A stretch of DNA of 64,000 nt from Paralithodes platypus (lineage: Eukaryota > Arthropoda > Malacostraca > Decapoda > Lithodidae): NCBI GenBank assembly GCA_032716605.1, contig CM064573.1, forward strand, positions 9,569,709 through 9,633,708. Reading direction: 5' to 3'. Shown piece after piece: positions 20,818-31,522 of this stretch; position 1 is the stretch's first letter; each line of letters opens with the position of its first letter. The position numbers and the translations under genes are program-made. Under the pieces are notes generated by a model, which saw nothing but the letters and a program-made list of their open reading frames with translations, did not search any database and had not been told where the DNA came from.

Positions 20818-22869
20818 TTAATATGCAGGAGGGGGGTAAGGGGTTTGTGGCCTGTTGAAGATGGCCGGGTTGTTGTTTCTTAGTCTGTGAGGGAGTGTGT
20901 TGTTGAAGAATTGTTGCCAGTGGGGGTTGGTCTCATTTAGTTTATTTAATTGTTTATCGCCTAGTTGCCTCCATATGTTTAGTGGGGGTATGTTGCTTCT
21001 GATGTGTAGTGTTTCGTTTCTAGCGAATTCTGTCCAGTGTGTGTTATGTATGAATCTTAGTGCTTTATTTTGTATGACTTGTAGTTTTTTCGTGTTAGTT
21101 TGGGCTGCTAGTTGGAGTGTGTTTGGTGCATATGTTAGTAATGGTCTGATTAGAGCTTTGTATAGGTGTGTTTTTGTCTTGGTTGAGGCTGATCGGAATC
21201 TGTACAGGGATCTTAGTGCATTGGCTGCTTGGGCTTTTTTTGAGTTTATATGTTTTGACATTGTGAAAGTGTTGTCAAAGTTAATTCCGAGGACTTTGTT
21301 ACAGTGTTTGATTGGTATTGGTGTACGGTTTTGGTTGTATTGGTTGAGGATGATGTGTCGTGGTTGTTCTCTCTTGGTCCCAAAGTAGGTTACTTGTGAT
21401 TTGGTGGGGTTTGTGGTGATACGCCATTTTTGTTCCCAGGTGGTTACTCGTTGTGTTTCAGTGTTAGCTTTGTCTGTGAGTCTGTCGAGGGAGTTAAAAT
21501 CCCGCACTAGGTGTGTTACGTCGTCAGCATATTGTATGGTGAGAGAGTCGTTGTGGTATGGATTGGGTAAATCGTTAGTGTATAGGATGTATAGGGTTGG
21601 AGATAGGACGGAGCCCTGAGGTACTCCTGCTTGAAGTTGGAAATAGTCTGAGAAGTGGTTGTTGAACTTAATCCGCATTTTTCTGTCTGTGAGGAAGCTG
21701 CATAGTAGGCGTTGCGATAGTGATGGGAGGTTGAAATTGTTGCATATTTTGTATTTTAAGCCATCGTGCCATACAGTGTCGAATGCTTTTTGTACATCTT
21801 TAGTGATTAGAGCTGTTTTGTATCTGGCAAGCTTGTTGGTGTGTATGTAGTTTGTGATTATATTGAGTGCGTCTTGGGTTGAGTGTCTTGCTCGGAAGCC
21901 AAACTGTTTGTGTGAGAGTAGTTCATGTTCGTCTAGGTGTAATCTGAGTCTGTGGTTGTATATTCTTTCGAATACTTTCCCTAGTGTCTCGAGTAGGCTG
22001 ATAGGTCTGTAGTTTTGGGGGTCAGTGTGGTCTTTTCCTGGTTTTGGAATGAGTATGGCTGTTGCTGTTTTAAATTTTTTGGGGAAGTATCCTGTTGCTA
22101 GTTGTGCATTGAAGATGCAAGTGATGGCTGCGATTGTCTGTGGTGAGAGGTGTTTTAGTATGAGGTGTCCGATTTCGCTGTCTCCTGGTGCTCGTTTTTT
22201 GGTGTTTTTGATAGTTTGTTTTACTTCTTCGGTGGTGATTGGTGTAGTGAGGATGTTGTTGTGGTTGAGGTTGTTTGTGTTTATTGTCGGGAGGGGAGAG
22301 GTGTGTGGTTGAAGTCTTAGTGTTTCGTTAGTTATATTGTTTATGTGGTTTAAGATGGGTGGGTGTTGAGAAGGAGGTTGTGGGCGGAATATAGTTTCCC
22401 AGTGTTGTTTCATAATTTGTGTTACTTGGGCGGGGTCTGTAATTTTTCTGCCGTTTATTTGTAGGGATTCAAATTTGTTTTTTCTGTGCCTCGGAGGCGG
22501 GAAATTTTTTTGCCAGAATTCACTTGGGTTGTTTGATCTGTGGGTCTCGGCTTCGTGAATTAGTTTTTCCCAGTGTTTGTTGTGATCTGTATTTAGGCTG
22601 TTTATAATGTGTCTTCTGAGTATTGTTATGTCTCTGAGCACGGGGGCGAGGTTGTGTTTGTTTGTTTCAAATCTATTTCTGTAGCAGTGGAGTAGTCTTT
22701 GTGTTTTGATAGAGGGTGTGAAGGAGTATTTTCTTTTGTATCGCTGTTTGGGTATGTTGGCTTTTGCCGTGTCGGTGATGGCTTGAAAGAGTTGGTTCCA
22801 GTATTTGTCTATTATTGTAGTGGGGTGATTTTCTAGGTCTAGTATGTAAGTTTTTTCGGCGAGGGTTTT
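20818..22869 (-). CDS. LINE 2 reverse transcriptase ORF, 5'-truncated, otherwise open
   Basis: The frame is open from 22869 to the stop at 20818, about 680 codons without a break. The internal GTG at 22641 is not a meaningful start because the same frame continues upstream (TYILDLENHPTTIIDKYW). Counted from 22641: APGDSEIG near 151, NYRPISLLETLGKVFERI near 210, KDVQKAFDTVWH near 281 (motif A aspartate), GVPQGSVLSP near 339 and YADD at 371-374. A thumb and long C-terminal tail ending PPPAY follow. The endonuclease that should precede it is missing. Jockey-like clade is likely. The intact RT core suggests a fairly recent insertion; as a 5'-truncated copy it cannot move by itself. Confidence 0.88.
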   Translation of the reverse strand, partial: KTLAEKTYILDLENHPTTIIDKYWNQLFQAITDTAKANIPKQRYKRKYSFTPSIKTQRLLHCYRNRFETNKHNLAPVLRDITILRRHIINSLNTDHNKHWEKLIHEAETHRSNNPSEFWQKNFPPPRHRKNKFESLQINGRKITDPAQVTQIMKQHWETIFRPQPPSQHPPILNHINNITNETLRLQPHTSPLPTINTNNLNHNNILTTPITTEEVKQTIKNTKKRAPGDSEIGHLILKHLSPQTIAAITCIFNAQLATGYFPKKFKTATAILIPKPGKDHTDPQNYRPISLLETLGKVFERIYNHRLRLHLDEHELLSHKQFGFRARHSTQDALNIITNYIHTNKLARYKTALITKDVQKAFDTVWHDGLKYKICNNFNLPSLSQRLLCSFLTDRKMRIKFNNHFSDYFQLQAGVPQGSVLSPTLYILYTNDLPNPYHNDSLTIQYADDVTHLVRDFNSLDRLTDKANTETQRVTTWEQKWRITTNPTKSQVTYFGTKREQPRHIILNQYNQNRTPIPIKHCNKVLGINFDNTFTMSKHINSKKAQAANALRSLYRFRSASTKTKTHLYKALIRPLLTYAPNTLQLAAQTNTKKLQVIQNKALRFIHNTHWTEFARNETLHIRSNIPPLNIWRQLGDKQLNKLNETNPHWQQFFNNTLPHRLRNNNPAIFNRPQTPYPPPAY

Positions 22870-23010
22870 TTAAGGGAGAGGAGGACAGATCTGCGAGGCA
22901 GAGGGGGGTCTGCGAGGTAGAGGGGGAGTCTGGGAGGGAGAGGGGGGTCTGCGAGGTAAAGGGGGGGGGGAGGGGGGCGGTCTGGGAGGGAGAAGTGAGA
23001 GCAGGTGCCA
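22870..23010. repeat. G-rich degenerate tandem repeat at the LINE 2 5' junction
   Basis: About five copies of a roughly 25-30 bp unit, such as GGTCTGCGAGGTAGAGG and GGTCTGGGAGGGAGA, lie exactly where LINE 2 is truncated. Confidence 0.65.
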
Positions 23011-23113
23011 GAAAGGGGTGGTAGGGGGGAGGGTTGATGAATGTTGCTGTGCATGGGTAAACATAAAGTAAGAAAAGTAAGCCAAGGACTCACGACATGA
23101 TCTGGCGAGAAGG

Positions 23114-23453
23114 TTAACCCTTTCAATGCCGGTGACGTCCTTTTTAAATGATTTTATTCAGTTTAGGAAGGGCCTCTAGCCATTAATAGACCTCCAACTT
23201 TCTCACATATCCCTTTTAACTCACATAAATCGCACTTAACCTTTTCAGTACCGGTGGAGTCCTTTTCATTATATCCTGGCAACTATTAGACGATTTTATT
23301 CAGCTTAGGAAGGACCTCTAGCCATTAAAAGACCTCCTACTGTCTCTTATGCATCCCTTTTTAACTCCCACAGATCGCTCCTAAGCTGCATAAAATCGTC
23401 TAATCATAGCTAAAATAAGACAAAACAGACGTCGCCGTTACTGAAAGGATTAA
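23114..23453 (+). mobile_element. Family A MITE pair (truncated copy followed by a full copy)
   Basis: The left copy starts TTAACCCTTTCAATGCCGG at 23114 and is cut at 23239. A full copy starts there (TTAACCTTTTCAGTACCGG, TTAA at 23236-23239) and ends GCCGTTACTGAAAGGATTAA at 23453. This is either insertion into a sister copy with loss of the rest, or unequal recombination. Confidence 0.7.
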
Positions 23454-23463
23454 TTTAGATGCG

Positions 23464-23477
23464 GTCTTATAAAAAAA

Positions 23478-23539
<62 letters not shown>

Positions 23540-23541
23540 AA
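23464..23541. repeat. Compound simple repeat (A)n(AT)n(AAT)n
   Basis: About 24 A, then about 30 bases of AT, then AAT units. Confidence 0.95.
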
Positions 23542-23544
23542 AAT

Positions 23545-23700
23545 AAAACTAATGGGTATAATTAAGGGTATGGAAAAGGTATATATAACAAATAATAAAA
23601 TAAAACTAATGGGTATAATTAAGGGTATGGAAAAGGTATATATAAGATCAATGGGAAATATTGATAGTGATTTACTTTTCCAACTTGTATAAAATGGGGT
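23545..23700. repeat. Family E tandem copies (ATGGGTATAATTAAGGG)
   Basis: Two direct copies of AATAAAATAAAACTAATGGG plus TATAATTAAGGGTATGG, about 60 bp apart, are followed by ATTGATAGTGATTTAC. Related sequence recurs at 3.8, 10.1, 24.35, 25.3-25.7, 26.86, 27.9, 33.8 and 43.4 kb. It is a dispersed repeat whose boundaries I cannot fix. Confidence 0.5.
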
Positions 23701-23724
23701 TATTACCTACAACCATAGACTCCT

Positions 23725-24064
23725 TTAAGGGGAGATTTCCACTTGAGAGACTTGTTTCTTGACCCCTTTCTCCCTCACGTCTAGCCCCATTGCTTTTGAG
23801 ATTTCAAGATGTTTTCCCCATTAGTTTGATGATTTTAAGAATTTCCGCCCCATTCTGTCAATTTTAAGACCTTTCGTGCCATTTACTGTAGGTGTCGATT
23901 TTATCCTGGCGAGCGATAGCGAGCCTGTAATTTAAGAGTAACCGGCCTTCGGCCGGCACATTTTTCTACCGAAAAATGTACAAATTTATCTTGAAAGGGG
24001 GTCAAAGGGGTGAAATTTTAAGATTGCTGAAGGAGTAGGAAACAAACTAGAAACCTCCCCTTAA
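23725..24064 (+). mobile_element. Family B MITE, copy 8
   Basis: It is complete from TTAAGGGGAGATTTCC to ACCTCCCCTTAA and belongs to the CACTTGAGAGAC sub-variant. The core ACCGGCCTTCGGCCGGC and TTTTTCTACCGAAAAATG are intact. Confidence 0.75.
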
Positions 24065-24101
24065 AGAAGGAGTCTATGCCTACAACATACCTTTCAATTA
24101 A

Positions 24102-24315
24102 CCACTTGCGAGTTTCAGGCTATAAAGAAGTTCGGCCTGTAAACATCGATATCAAACACAAATACGTTAATTATGTAGGTTTCTGATGGATAAACAGTAT
24201 GTTGAATTGGGTTTTATGTATAAATAAATGTACTACAACCGTATTATAGCTACTTATTCTGCTAAATATCGATGTCTACAGCTCCAACTTCCTTATAGCT
24301 TGAAACTCGCAAGTG
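24102..24315. mobile_element. Long inverted-repeat element (family I)
   Basis: CCACTTGCGAGTTTCAGG on the left is mirrored by TTGAAACTCGCAAGTGG on the right. Pairing continues inward (TATAAAGAAGTT with AACTTCCTTATA, and ACATCGATAT with ATATCGATGT). The 214-bp unit could fold into one long hairpin. AATTAA precedes it and CCAATT follows, so the target duplication is unclear. Confidence 0.65.
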
Positions 24316-24443
24316 GCCAATTGGGTAGATTATTTTGGACACTTCATATACCTTTTTCATATCCATTATTTGTTAGGGTGGACTATGTCAAATATATTAG
24401 GTATGGGAAGGGTAACCAAAGTGGCTATAATTATCTTCCCATT

Positions 24444-24545
24444 TAAGGGGACACTTCACACAGTTCAGGTGTCGTTTTTCTTTACCGGGCGAGCGATAGT
24501 GAACCTGCAAATTAGGTGGAACTGGACTTTTTTCTAAATTATAAG
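24444..24545 (+). mobile_element. Family B MITE fragment, copy 9
   Basis: TTAAGGGGACACTTC is followed directly by CAGGTGTCGTTTTTC and GGGCGAGCGATAGTGAACC. The first half of the element is deleted, as is everything after GGAACTGGAC. Confidence 0.6.
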
Positions 24546-24689
24546 CCGAAGAAAATCATCCAGTGGTAACCAGAATGACGAAAATTACGACATCGTGCAG
24601 GAGGGCTTGACAAAAACATAAAGTGAGATAAAACAAAGAACAATAATAATAAAATAAAATACAAAAATAACAAAATATATAACAAATAG

Positions 24690-24727
24690 GGTAAGTGGGG
24701 ATTGGGCCTGAGCATATAGATAGATAT

Positions 24728-24768
<41 letters not shown>

Positions 24769-24770
24769 AG
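24690..24770 (+). mobile_element. RTE-like LINE tail fragment with (TAGA)n
   Basis: GTGGGGATTGGGCCTGAGCA followed by (TAGA)n is the same as the end of LINE 8 at 45115-45170. It is an extremely 5'-truncated copy of that family. Confidence 0.6.
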
Positions 24771-25018
24771 ATATAAAAGAACAAATAAAGACGGAATTAG
24801 ATCAAATATTTTCCAGGACATTTATATGGTGCAAGAGGAATGTTGACCTCGAAGATCCCCCCCCCACCCACCCTCACCCCACACCCCTCCACACCCACAC
24901 ACAGATGGTTAATTACATAATTACTGTGCCATTTATATAAACTATTGCATACTGTATAATTATCAACTCCACTAATATTTATCTCAATCTCTCCCTCTAC
25001 CCCCTCACTCACTTTACC

Positions 25019-25041
25019 TCACTCACTCACTCACTCACTCA

Positions 25042-25123
<82 letters not shown>

Positions 25124-25150
25124 CGCTCTCTCACTCTCTCTCTCTCTCTG
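25019..25150. repeat. Compound microsatellite (ACTC)n(ACGC)n(TC)n
   Basis: Three simple tracts follow one another. The CpG-containing ACGC block is about 40 bases. Confidence 0.95.
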
Positions 25151-25284
25151 GATGTTGTTGTTGCTGCTGTTAATGATGTTGATTAATGTCCCCTCCATCA
25201 TAGTAACCATACTTAACCCTCTTGGAGCCTCGCCAGTGACCTTGCCGTATAAATAAGGACCATGCTTATTTTATACTCCTATAC

Positions 25285-25690
25285 ACTCTAATAAATCAAG
25301 GGCATAACAAAGGTATGAGAAAGGTAAACAAGATCATTAGGTATATTGATAGTGATTTACCTTTCTAATTAGTACGTTAAGGGTTAATAAATCAAGGGCA
25401 TAACAAAGGTATGAGAAAGGTAAACAAGATCATTAGGTATATTGATCGTGATTTACCTTTCTAATTAGTACGTTAAGGGTTAATAATTCTAGGCCATAAA
25501 AAAGGTATGAGAAAGGTAAACAAATCATTAGGTATATATATTGATAGCCTAGTGATTTACCTTTCTCATTGTTGGTGTATACATCTAGGGTATAAACAAG
25601 GCTATGGGAAAGGTAAACAAGATCATGTGGGTATATTGATAGTGATTAACCTTTCTAACTGTTAAAATAGGGGTTTATCACTTTCAATAT
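25285..25690. repeat. 96-bp tandem repeat, about four copies (family E related)
   Basis: Units begin near 25291, 25387, 25483 and 25581. Each has AAGGTATGAGAAAGGTAAAC, then ATTAGGTATATTGATAGTG and ATTTACCTTTCTAATTAG. Each unit contains inverted GGTAAA...TTTACC blocks. Confidence 0.85.
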
Positions 25691-25694
25691 ACCG

Positions 25695-25904
25695 TTAACT
25701 CTTTCTGTACCGGCGACGTCTATTTAATTATATGCTAGCTATATTTAGACGATGTTGTGCTAAGAAGGATCTGTGGTGGTTACAAGGGATAAGCGAGATC
25801 TTTCGAAGCCTGTTAATTACTGGGGCCCTTGTGAAACTGAATAGAATCGTCTAATACTATCCAGAATAAAGTTGATAGACCGGCCATGGTACTGAAGGGG
25901 TTAA
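25695..25904 (+). mobile_element. Family A MITE, copy 6
   Basis: TTAACTCTTTCTGTACCGGC at the left and CATGGTACTGAAGGGGTTAA at the right, with matching interior. The next stretch, 25905-26273, holds AT-rich DNA. Blocks such as GACAATTTACCCTCAGCT also occur near 32.47 and 49.98 kb, so it is another old repeat. Confidence 0.75.
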
Positions 25905-26273
25905 AAAGGTAGATTATCACAAACACATAATATACCCTTTCCATAATTATACTCATAATTCTTTAGAGGCCAGCTATAGTCTATTTTTTCCCAGCTGATG
26001 GTAAATTGAATCCCTTAGTAGCTGATTTCTCGATACTTAATGGACACAAATTAAACTACTATGGTTGTGTGTCGTATTAATGCCAAGTTTTCATAATTAG
26101 CATCACATTTCGCTACAAAATCTACCTTATAACTGCGTAACAAAGATAGAAACATGACAATTTACCCTCAGCTAGAATTTGTTTTGACTATAGTGACCTT
26201 CTAATATAAATAATGTTCACATGAGCTAATTTTACCCCGGTGCATAATTATATAATCATCTCGGTATATAATA

Positions 26274-26642
26274 TTAAGGGGGGATGGGCCGCTTTTCTGG
26301 ACCACTTTCTCCCTCATGCTTAGCCCCATTAGTTTTCAGATGTTAAGATGTTTGCCCCATTAGTTAGTCGATTTTAAGACCTTTCGCCCCATTTTTTCGT
26401 CAATATTTAGACCTTTCATGCTATTTAGGAGTCGATTTTTTTCCTGGCGAACGATAGTGAGTCTGTAATGTTGGAAGAACCGGCCTTTGGCCGGAAATTT
26501 TTTCCACTGAAAAATGTACAAATTAATCTAGAAGGGGGATCTAATGGATGTTTTTATAAATTTGATGAAGGTCTAGGGAGGAAACTAGAAAAATAATGAA
26601 TACATGCAAAAATCGCCCAAAAAGTGAACCATCTCCCCTTAA
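26274..26642 (+). mobile_element. Family B MITE, copy 10
   Basis: It is complete from TTAAGGGGGGATGGGCCG to CCATCTCCCCTTAA. It is closest to the copy at 9715-10074, sharing GAAAATTAATCTAGAAGGGG-like phrases, so the two form a subfamily. Bases 26643-26964 hold only AT-rich DNA and a family E fragment. Confidence 0.75.
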
Positions 26643-26964
26643 ACTTCATTAATTACTTTTTATTGGTCATATATTTCAAATCGCGTGCACTCTAAAAATA
26701 TATATAAGCATTAAAATGGTACATAAAGTGACCCTAATTATTTCTGTGTTTCTATGTGAATGAAAGAGACAAAAGGCAAAGCTGTCTGTAACAAGTGTCT
26801 CCCTCAAAGTTGAAAGAGTGACAGAGCTCAGTTCAAGGTATATTGGTGGTAACAAACCCATCTTTTACCAGTTAGAAAGGTAAATCACTATCAATACACC
26901 AATGATCTTATATACCTTTTAATATCCTAGGTATTTCTAAAGAGTAGCCAGTGACCCTGTAATA

Positions 26965-27307
26965 TTAAGGAAGCCCGCCTCGCTTTTTTTTCTCTCTCTC
27001 CCTCTCTCTTTGGCTTGTATCCATTCGGCCCCATTCAGCCTACTGTTTTAAGACGATTACCCCCATCCAGGTGTCAATATTTTCATGGCGAGCGGTAGCG
27101 AGCCAGCATATATATATATATATTTTTTACAGCAAGCTAAATTTGTACATTTTTCGATAGAAAAAAAAATCCGCCAGGAAGAAATCGACACCTGGATGGA
27201 GAGAAACGTCTTAAAACAGTTGGCTGAATGGAGCCGAATGGATACAAGCCAGAGAAAGAGAGACAAGGAGAGAAAGAGAACAAAAGCAGGTGGGCCGCCC
27301 CCCTTAA
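26965..27307. mobile_element. Family C palindromic TTAA element, copy 2
   Basis: It runs from TTAAGGAAGCCCGCCTCGC to GGGCCGCCCCCCTTAA. The left arm TGGCTTGTATCCATTCGGCC is mirrored by GCCGAATGGATACAAGCCAG. The centre has an (AT)n run and TTTTTCGATAGAAAAAAA, and the CCGG hairpin is lost. Confidence 0.7.
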
Positions 27308-27420
27308 TAATATTCAGAAATGCTCATCTCATCCTCCTACGGTATAATTATATCCTCGTATAATTATTATTGTGATTGTATATTTACTTTCTCTTGGTCA
27401 GATTGGATATATATATATGT

Positions 27421-27706
27421 GGTGTGGAGGTAGATGTGCTGGGAAGTGTGAAAAGGAACAACTTGAGATGGTTCGGCCATATGGAACGTATGGAAAGCGA
27501 GAGAATGACTAAGAGGGTGTACGAGAGCGAGGTGGAGGGACAGAGAGGGAGAGGTAGACCGAAGGAGAGGTGGAAGGATGGAGTGAGGAAGTATTTGAAC
27601 GAAGGCGGTGCTGGTTGGGGGGAGGGTCGTCGACTGACTGGGGACAGAGGTGCATGGGGGCTGTTCGTTCGTGTCCACCCCTTCGGGGATCACGGTGTCA
27701 GGCCAT

Positions 27707-27707
<1 letters not shown>
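27421..27707 (+). pseudogene. RTE-like LINE C-terminal fragment with (AT)n tail
   Basis: The plus-strand frame reads VLGSVKRNNLRWFGHMERM, ERMTKRVYESEVEGQRGRG and RPKERWKDGVRKYL. This is the C-terminal region typical of RTE-type retrotransposon polyproteins (WxGHvxRM and GRPxxRW). It then reaches a stop followed by (TA)n to 27764. About 95 codons of C-terminus remain. The same domain is better preserved in LINE 8. Confidence 0.75.

Positions 27708-27764
<57 letters not shown>
27704..27764. repeat. Microsatellite (AT)n
   Basis: About 60 bases of alternating AT follow the LINE fragment and may be its 3' tail. Confidence 0.95.
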
Positions 27765-27770
<6 letters not shown>

Positions 27771-27976
27771 GTTGGATAGAAGTGTTAAATTGCATTTTTT
27801 GGCGTTAGTAATATGCACTCTGCAGCTACAAAGTAAAGGATATGACAAGAGTAATTGAAGTGTCCTTAATAATTCACCCAACTAAAGGTTAAAGGTACAC
27901 ATTGGTAATAATAAACCCCTTTATAATATAAGCATTAAAATGTAAACCAATAGCGTATACCCTTCATTATATTATA

Positions 27977-29068
27977 CCCGTCACCACATACTGTCATCAC
28001 ACACCGTCATCACACACCCTTTATCATATAGCTCCTCATATTATAGCCGTCACCACATACCGTCATCACACACCCTTTATCATATACCTCCTCATATTAT
28101 ACCCGTCACCACATACCGTCATCACACACCGTCATCACACACCCTTTATCATATAGCTCCTCATATTATAGCCGTCATCACATACCGTCATCACACACCC
28201 TTTATCATTATAACTCCTCATATTATAGCCGTCATCACATACCGTCACCACATACCATCATCACACACCCTTTATCATATAGCTCCTCATATTATAGCCG
28301 TCATCACATACCGTCATCACACACCCTTTATCATTATAACTCCTCATATTATAGCCGTCATCACATACCGTCACCACATACCCGTCATCACATACCATCA
28401 TCACACACCCTTTATCATATAGCTCCTCATATTATAGCCGTCATCACATACCGTCATCACACACCCTTTACCATTATAACTCCTCATATTATAGCCGTCA
28501 TCACATACCGTCACCACATACCCGTCATCACATACCATCAATCACACACCCTTTATCATTATAACTCCTCATATTATAGCCGTCATCACATACCGTCACC
28601 ACATACCCGTCATCACATACCATCATCACACACCCTTTATCATTATAACTCCTCATATTATAGCCGTCATCACATACCGTCACCACATACCCGTCATCAC
28701 ATACCATCATCACACACCCTTTATCATTATAACTCCTCATATTATAGCCGTCATCACATACCGTCACCACATACCCGTCATCACATACCGTCATCACACA
28801 CCCTTTATCATTATAACTCCTCATATTATAGCCGTCATTACATATACCGTCATCACATACCGTCATCACACACCCTTTATCATTATAACTCCTCATATTA
28901 TAGCCGTCATCACATACCGTCACCACATACCCGTCATCACATACCATCATCACACACCCTTTATCATTATAACTCCTCATATTATAGCCGTCATCACATA
29001 CCGTCACCACATACCCGTCATCACATACCATCATCACACACCCTTTATCATTATAACTCCTCATATTA
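27977..29068. repeat. 84-bp tandem repeat (CATCACATACC-rich), about 13 units
   Basis: The right part is regular: ATAACTCCTCATATTATAGC recurs at 28561, 28645 and 28729, an 84-bp step. Each unit contains shorter sub-repeats such as CCGTCATCACATACC and ACACACCCTTTATCAT. Units on the left are shorter and use TATAGCTCC. As 84 is divisible by three, the minus strand has a 183-codon frame; it is not a gene. Confidence 0.92.
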
Positions 29069-29295
29069 TTCTTATACACTTGACGTATACAGAGTATGGC
29101 TGGTGTATAATTATATGGTGGTTATGTAACGATGGTCTGCTGGTGTACTCTATGACCTCCTTAAAATATATTTACATAAACTTACATATATACACTGACA
29201 GAGCTTACAGTCTCAATGAGGGAGTCATGGCTTGATTCTAGCAAAACGTAAATAAAGGGAAAGTAAAAACAATTGATAGCAAAGCAGTCTATACA

Positions 29296-29296
<1 letters not shown>

Positions 29297-29371
<75 letters not shown>

Positions 29372-29372
29372 G
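29297..29372. repeat. Microsatellite (AT)n(GA)n
   Basis: About 60 bases of AT, then GA. Confidence 0.95.
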
Positions 29373-29389
29373 GGGGGTTACCTCAAATC

Positions 29390-29648
29390 ATTAAACGCTT
29401 TCTATGTAAATATATATATAGTACTGTATATCATTGGTTACATTGATAATGAATACACTTTCTATGTAAATATATATATATAGTACTGTATATCATTGGT
29501 TACATTGATAATGAATACACTTTCTATGTAAATATATATATAGTACTGTATATCATTGGTTACATTGATAATGAATACACTTTCTATGTAAATATATATA
29601 TAGTACTGTATATCATTGGTTACATTGATAATGAATACACTTTCCATC
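29390..29648. repeat. 60-62 bp tandem repeat, four copies
   Basis: TCTATGTAAATATATATA begins at 29401, 29461, 29523 and 29583. Each is followed by GTACTGTATATCATTGGTTA and CATTGATAATGAATACAC. Confidence 0.9.
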
Positions 29649-29804
29649 CTTCTATTTGATGAGTTTAGTAATACAAATATGCCATTATAAAGGTATATTG
29701 TTACATAGTACTGTACATTTTAAATACCCTTTTTATGCCCATGTTTCTTTAGTGTACTCCCTTTTCAATAATCACATAATTTGATAATGTAGACAAATCG
29801 ATCT

Positions 29805-30672
29805 GGAACATAATAGACGAATCTATCTGGGACATAATATACAAATCTATCTGGGACATGATAGACGAGTCTATCTGGGACATAATAGACGAATCTTTCT
29901 GGGACATAATAGACGAATCTATCTGGGACATACTAGATGAATCTATCTGGGACATAATATACAAATCTATCTGGGACATAATAGACGAGTCTATCTGGGA
30001 CATAATAGACGAATCTATCTGGGACATAATAGATGAATCTATCTGGGACATAATAGACGAATCTATCTGGGACATAATAGACGAATCTATCTGGGACATA
30101 ATAGACGAATCTATCTGGGACATAATAGACGAATCTATCTGGGACATAATAGACGAATCTATCTGGGGCAATGTAGACAAATCTACCTGGGACAATGTAG
30201 ATGAATCTATCTGGGACATAATAGACAAATCTATCTGGGGCAATGTAGACAAATCTACCTGGGACAATGTAGATGAATCTATCTGGGACATAATAGACAA
30301 ATCTATCTGGGGCAATGTAGACAAATCTACCTGGGACAATGTAGATGAATCTATCTGGGACATAATAGACAAATCTATCTGGGGCAATGTAGACAAATCT
30401 ACCTGGGACAATGTAGATGAATCTATCTGGGACATAATAGACAAATCTATCTGGGGCAATGTAGACAAATCTACCTGGGACAATGTAGATGAATCTATCT
30501 GGGACATAATAGACAAATCTATCTGGGACAATGTAGACAAATCTTTCTGCGGCAATGTAGACAAATCTATCTGGGACATAATAGACACAAATATCTGGGA
30601 CATAATAGACGAATCTATCTGGGACATAATAGACACATACATCTGGGACATAATAGACGAATCTATCTGGGA
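29805..30672. repeat. 24-bp minisatellite, about 36 units, with a 72-bp higher-order unit
   Basis: The basic unit is GACATAATAGACGAATCTAT plus CTGG. In 30165-30530 three unit types (GGGGCAATGTAGACAAATC, GGGACAATGTAGATGAATC and GGGACATAATAGACAAATC) alternate in a 72-bp block repeated about five times. Both strands are open (275 and 308 codons) because 24 is divisible by three, so I do not call a gene. Confidence 0.93.
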
Positions 30673-30764
30673 CATGGAATGCTGATTAAGTCATATTTTA
30701 TCAAATATAATGTTCATAGCAAAATAAAAGACAATAAGGAAATAGCACACTGTAAGCATTGTGT

Positions 30765-31078
30765 TCATATGTAGAAACACTGATACAAACGATTGGTAAC
30801 GTGTGCTATTATGAACACTGAGATAAACGATTGGTAATGTGTGCTATTATGAACACTGATACAAACGATTGGTAATGTGTGCTATTATGAACACTGATAC
30901 AAACTATTGGTAATGTGTGCTATTATGAACACTGATACAAACGATTGGTAATGTGTGCTATTATGAACACTGATACAAAAGATTGAAATACTTGATATTA
31001 TGAACACTGATACCATTGGTAATGTGTGCTATATATGAACACTGATACAAACGATTGGTAATGTGTGCTATTATGAAT
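30765..31078. repeat. 38-bp tandem repeat, about eight copies
   Basis: GAACACTGATACAAACGATT followed by GGTAATGTGTGCTATTAT repeats with a 38-bp step (for example 30851 and 30889). A few units are altered. The next 440 bases (31080-31522) show nothing recognisable. Confidence 0.9.
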
Positions 31079-31522
31079 GATATATCAGTAGTAGAATAAA
31101 CACTGAAAATGCCAACTTGTCAAACAAACCAGATAACCCAGGTGTCTATAATTACAGGATTTATGCTCTCAGATTTGCAAGATTGGTGTCGTTTTGATTC
31201 AAACGGCAGAATCAAAGTTATTGAGATGATCCAAATATTGGTTTATTGATTGAAGAACTAGCCAGACTGACCAATCAATTCCACTTATTTTGGACACAGG
31301 TGGGAACAACTAATTGCCAAAACTTTATGATAAGTATTGAGCTATTTTGAATTTTAGTTAGCGAATTGTGTTGCTAAAATTAAAAAAAAAAAAAAATTAT
31401 AGCATGCAGAGACATACTGTAATACTTCCATGTTGCCCAAAAGGTATAAACAAAATCAGCTGCTAAAGGTTAAATTTTAAGTCAGATGGAAATATACAAA
31501 CTGTGGTATATATACTGTATAT

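Noticed and set aside
28528..29079. 183-codon CVMMVCDDGY-repeat frame
   Set aside because: Comes from the 84-bp array (28 codons per unit).
29749..30685. Acidic WDIIDESI-repeat protein on plus and MSQIDSS-repeat protein on minus
   Set aside because: Both are readings of the same 24-bp array. The simultaneous open frames show it is a period effect.
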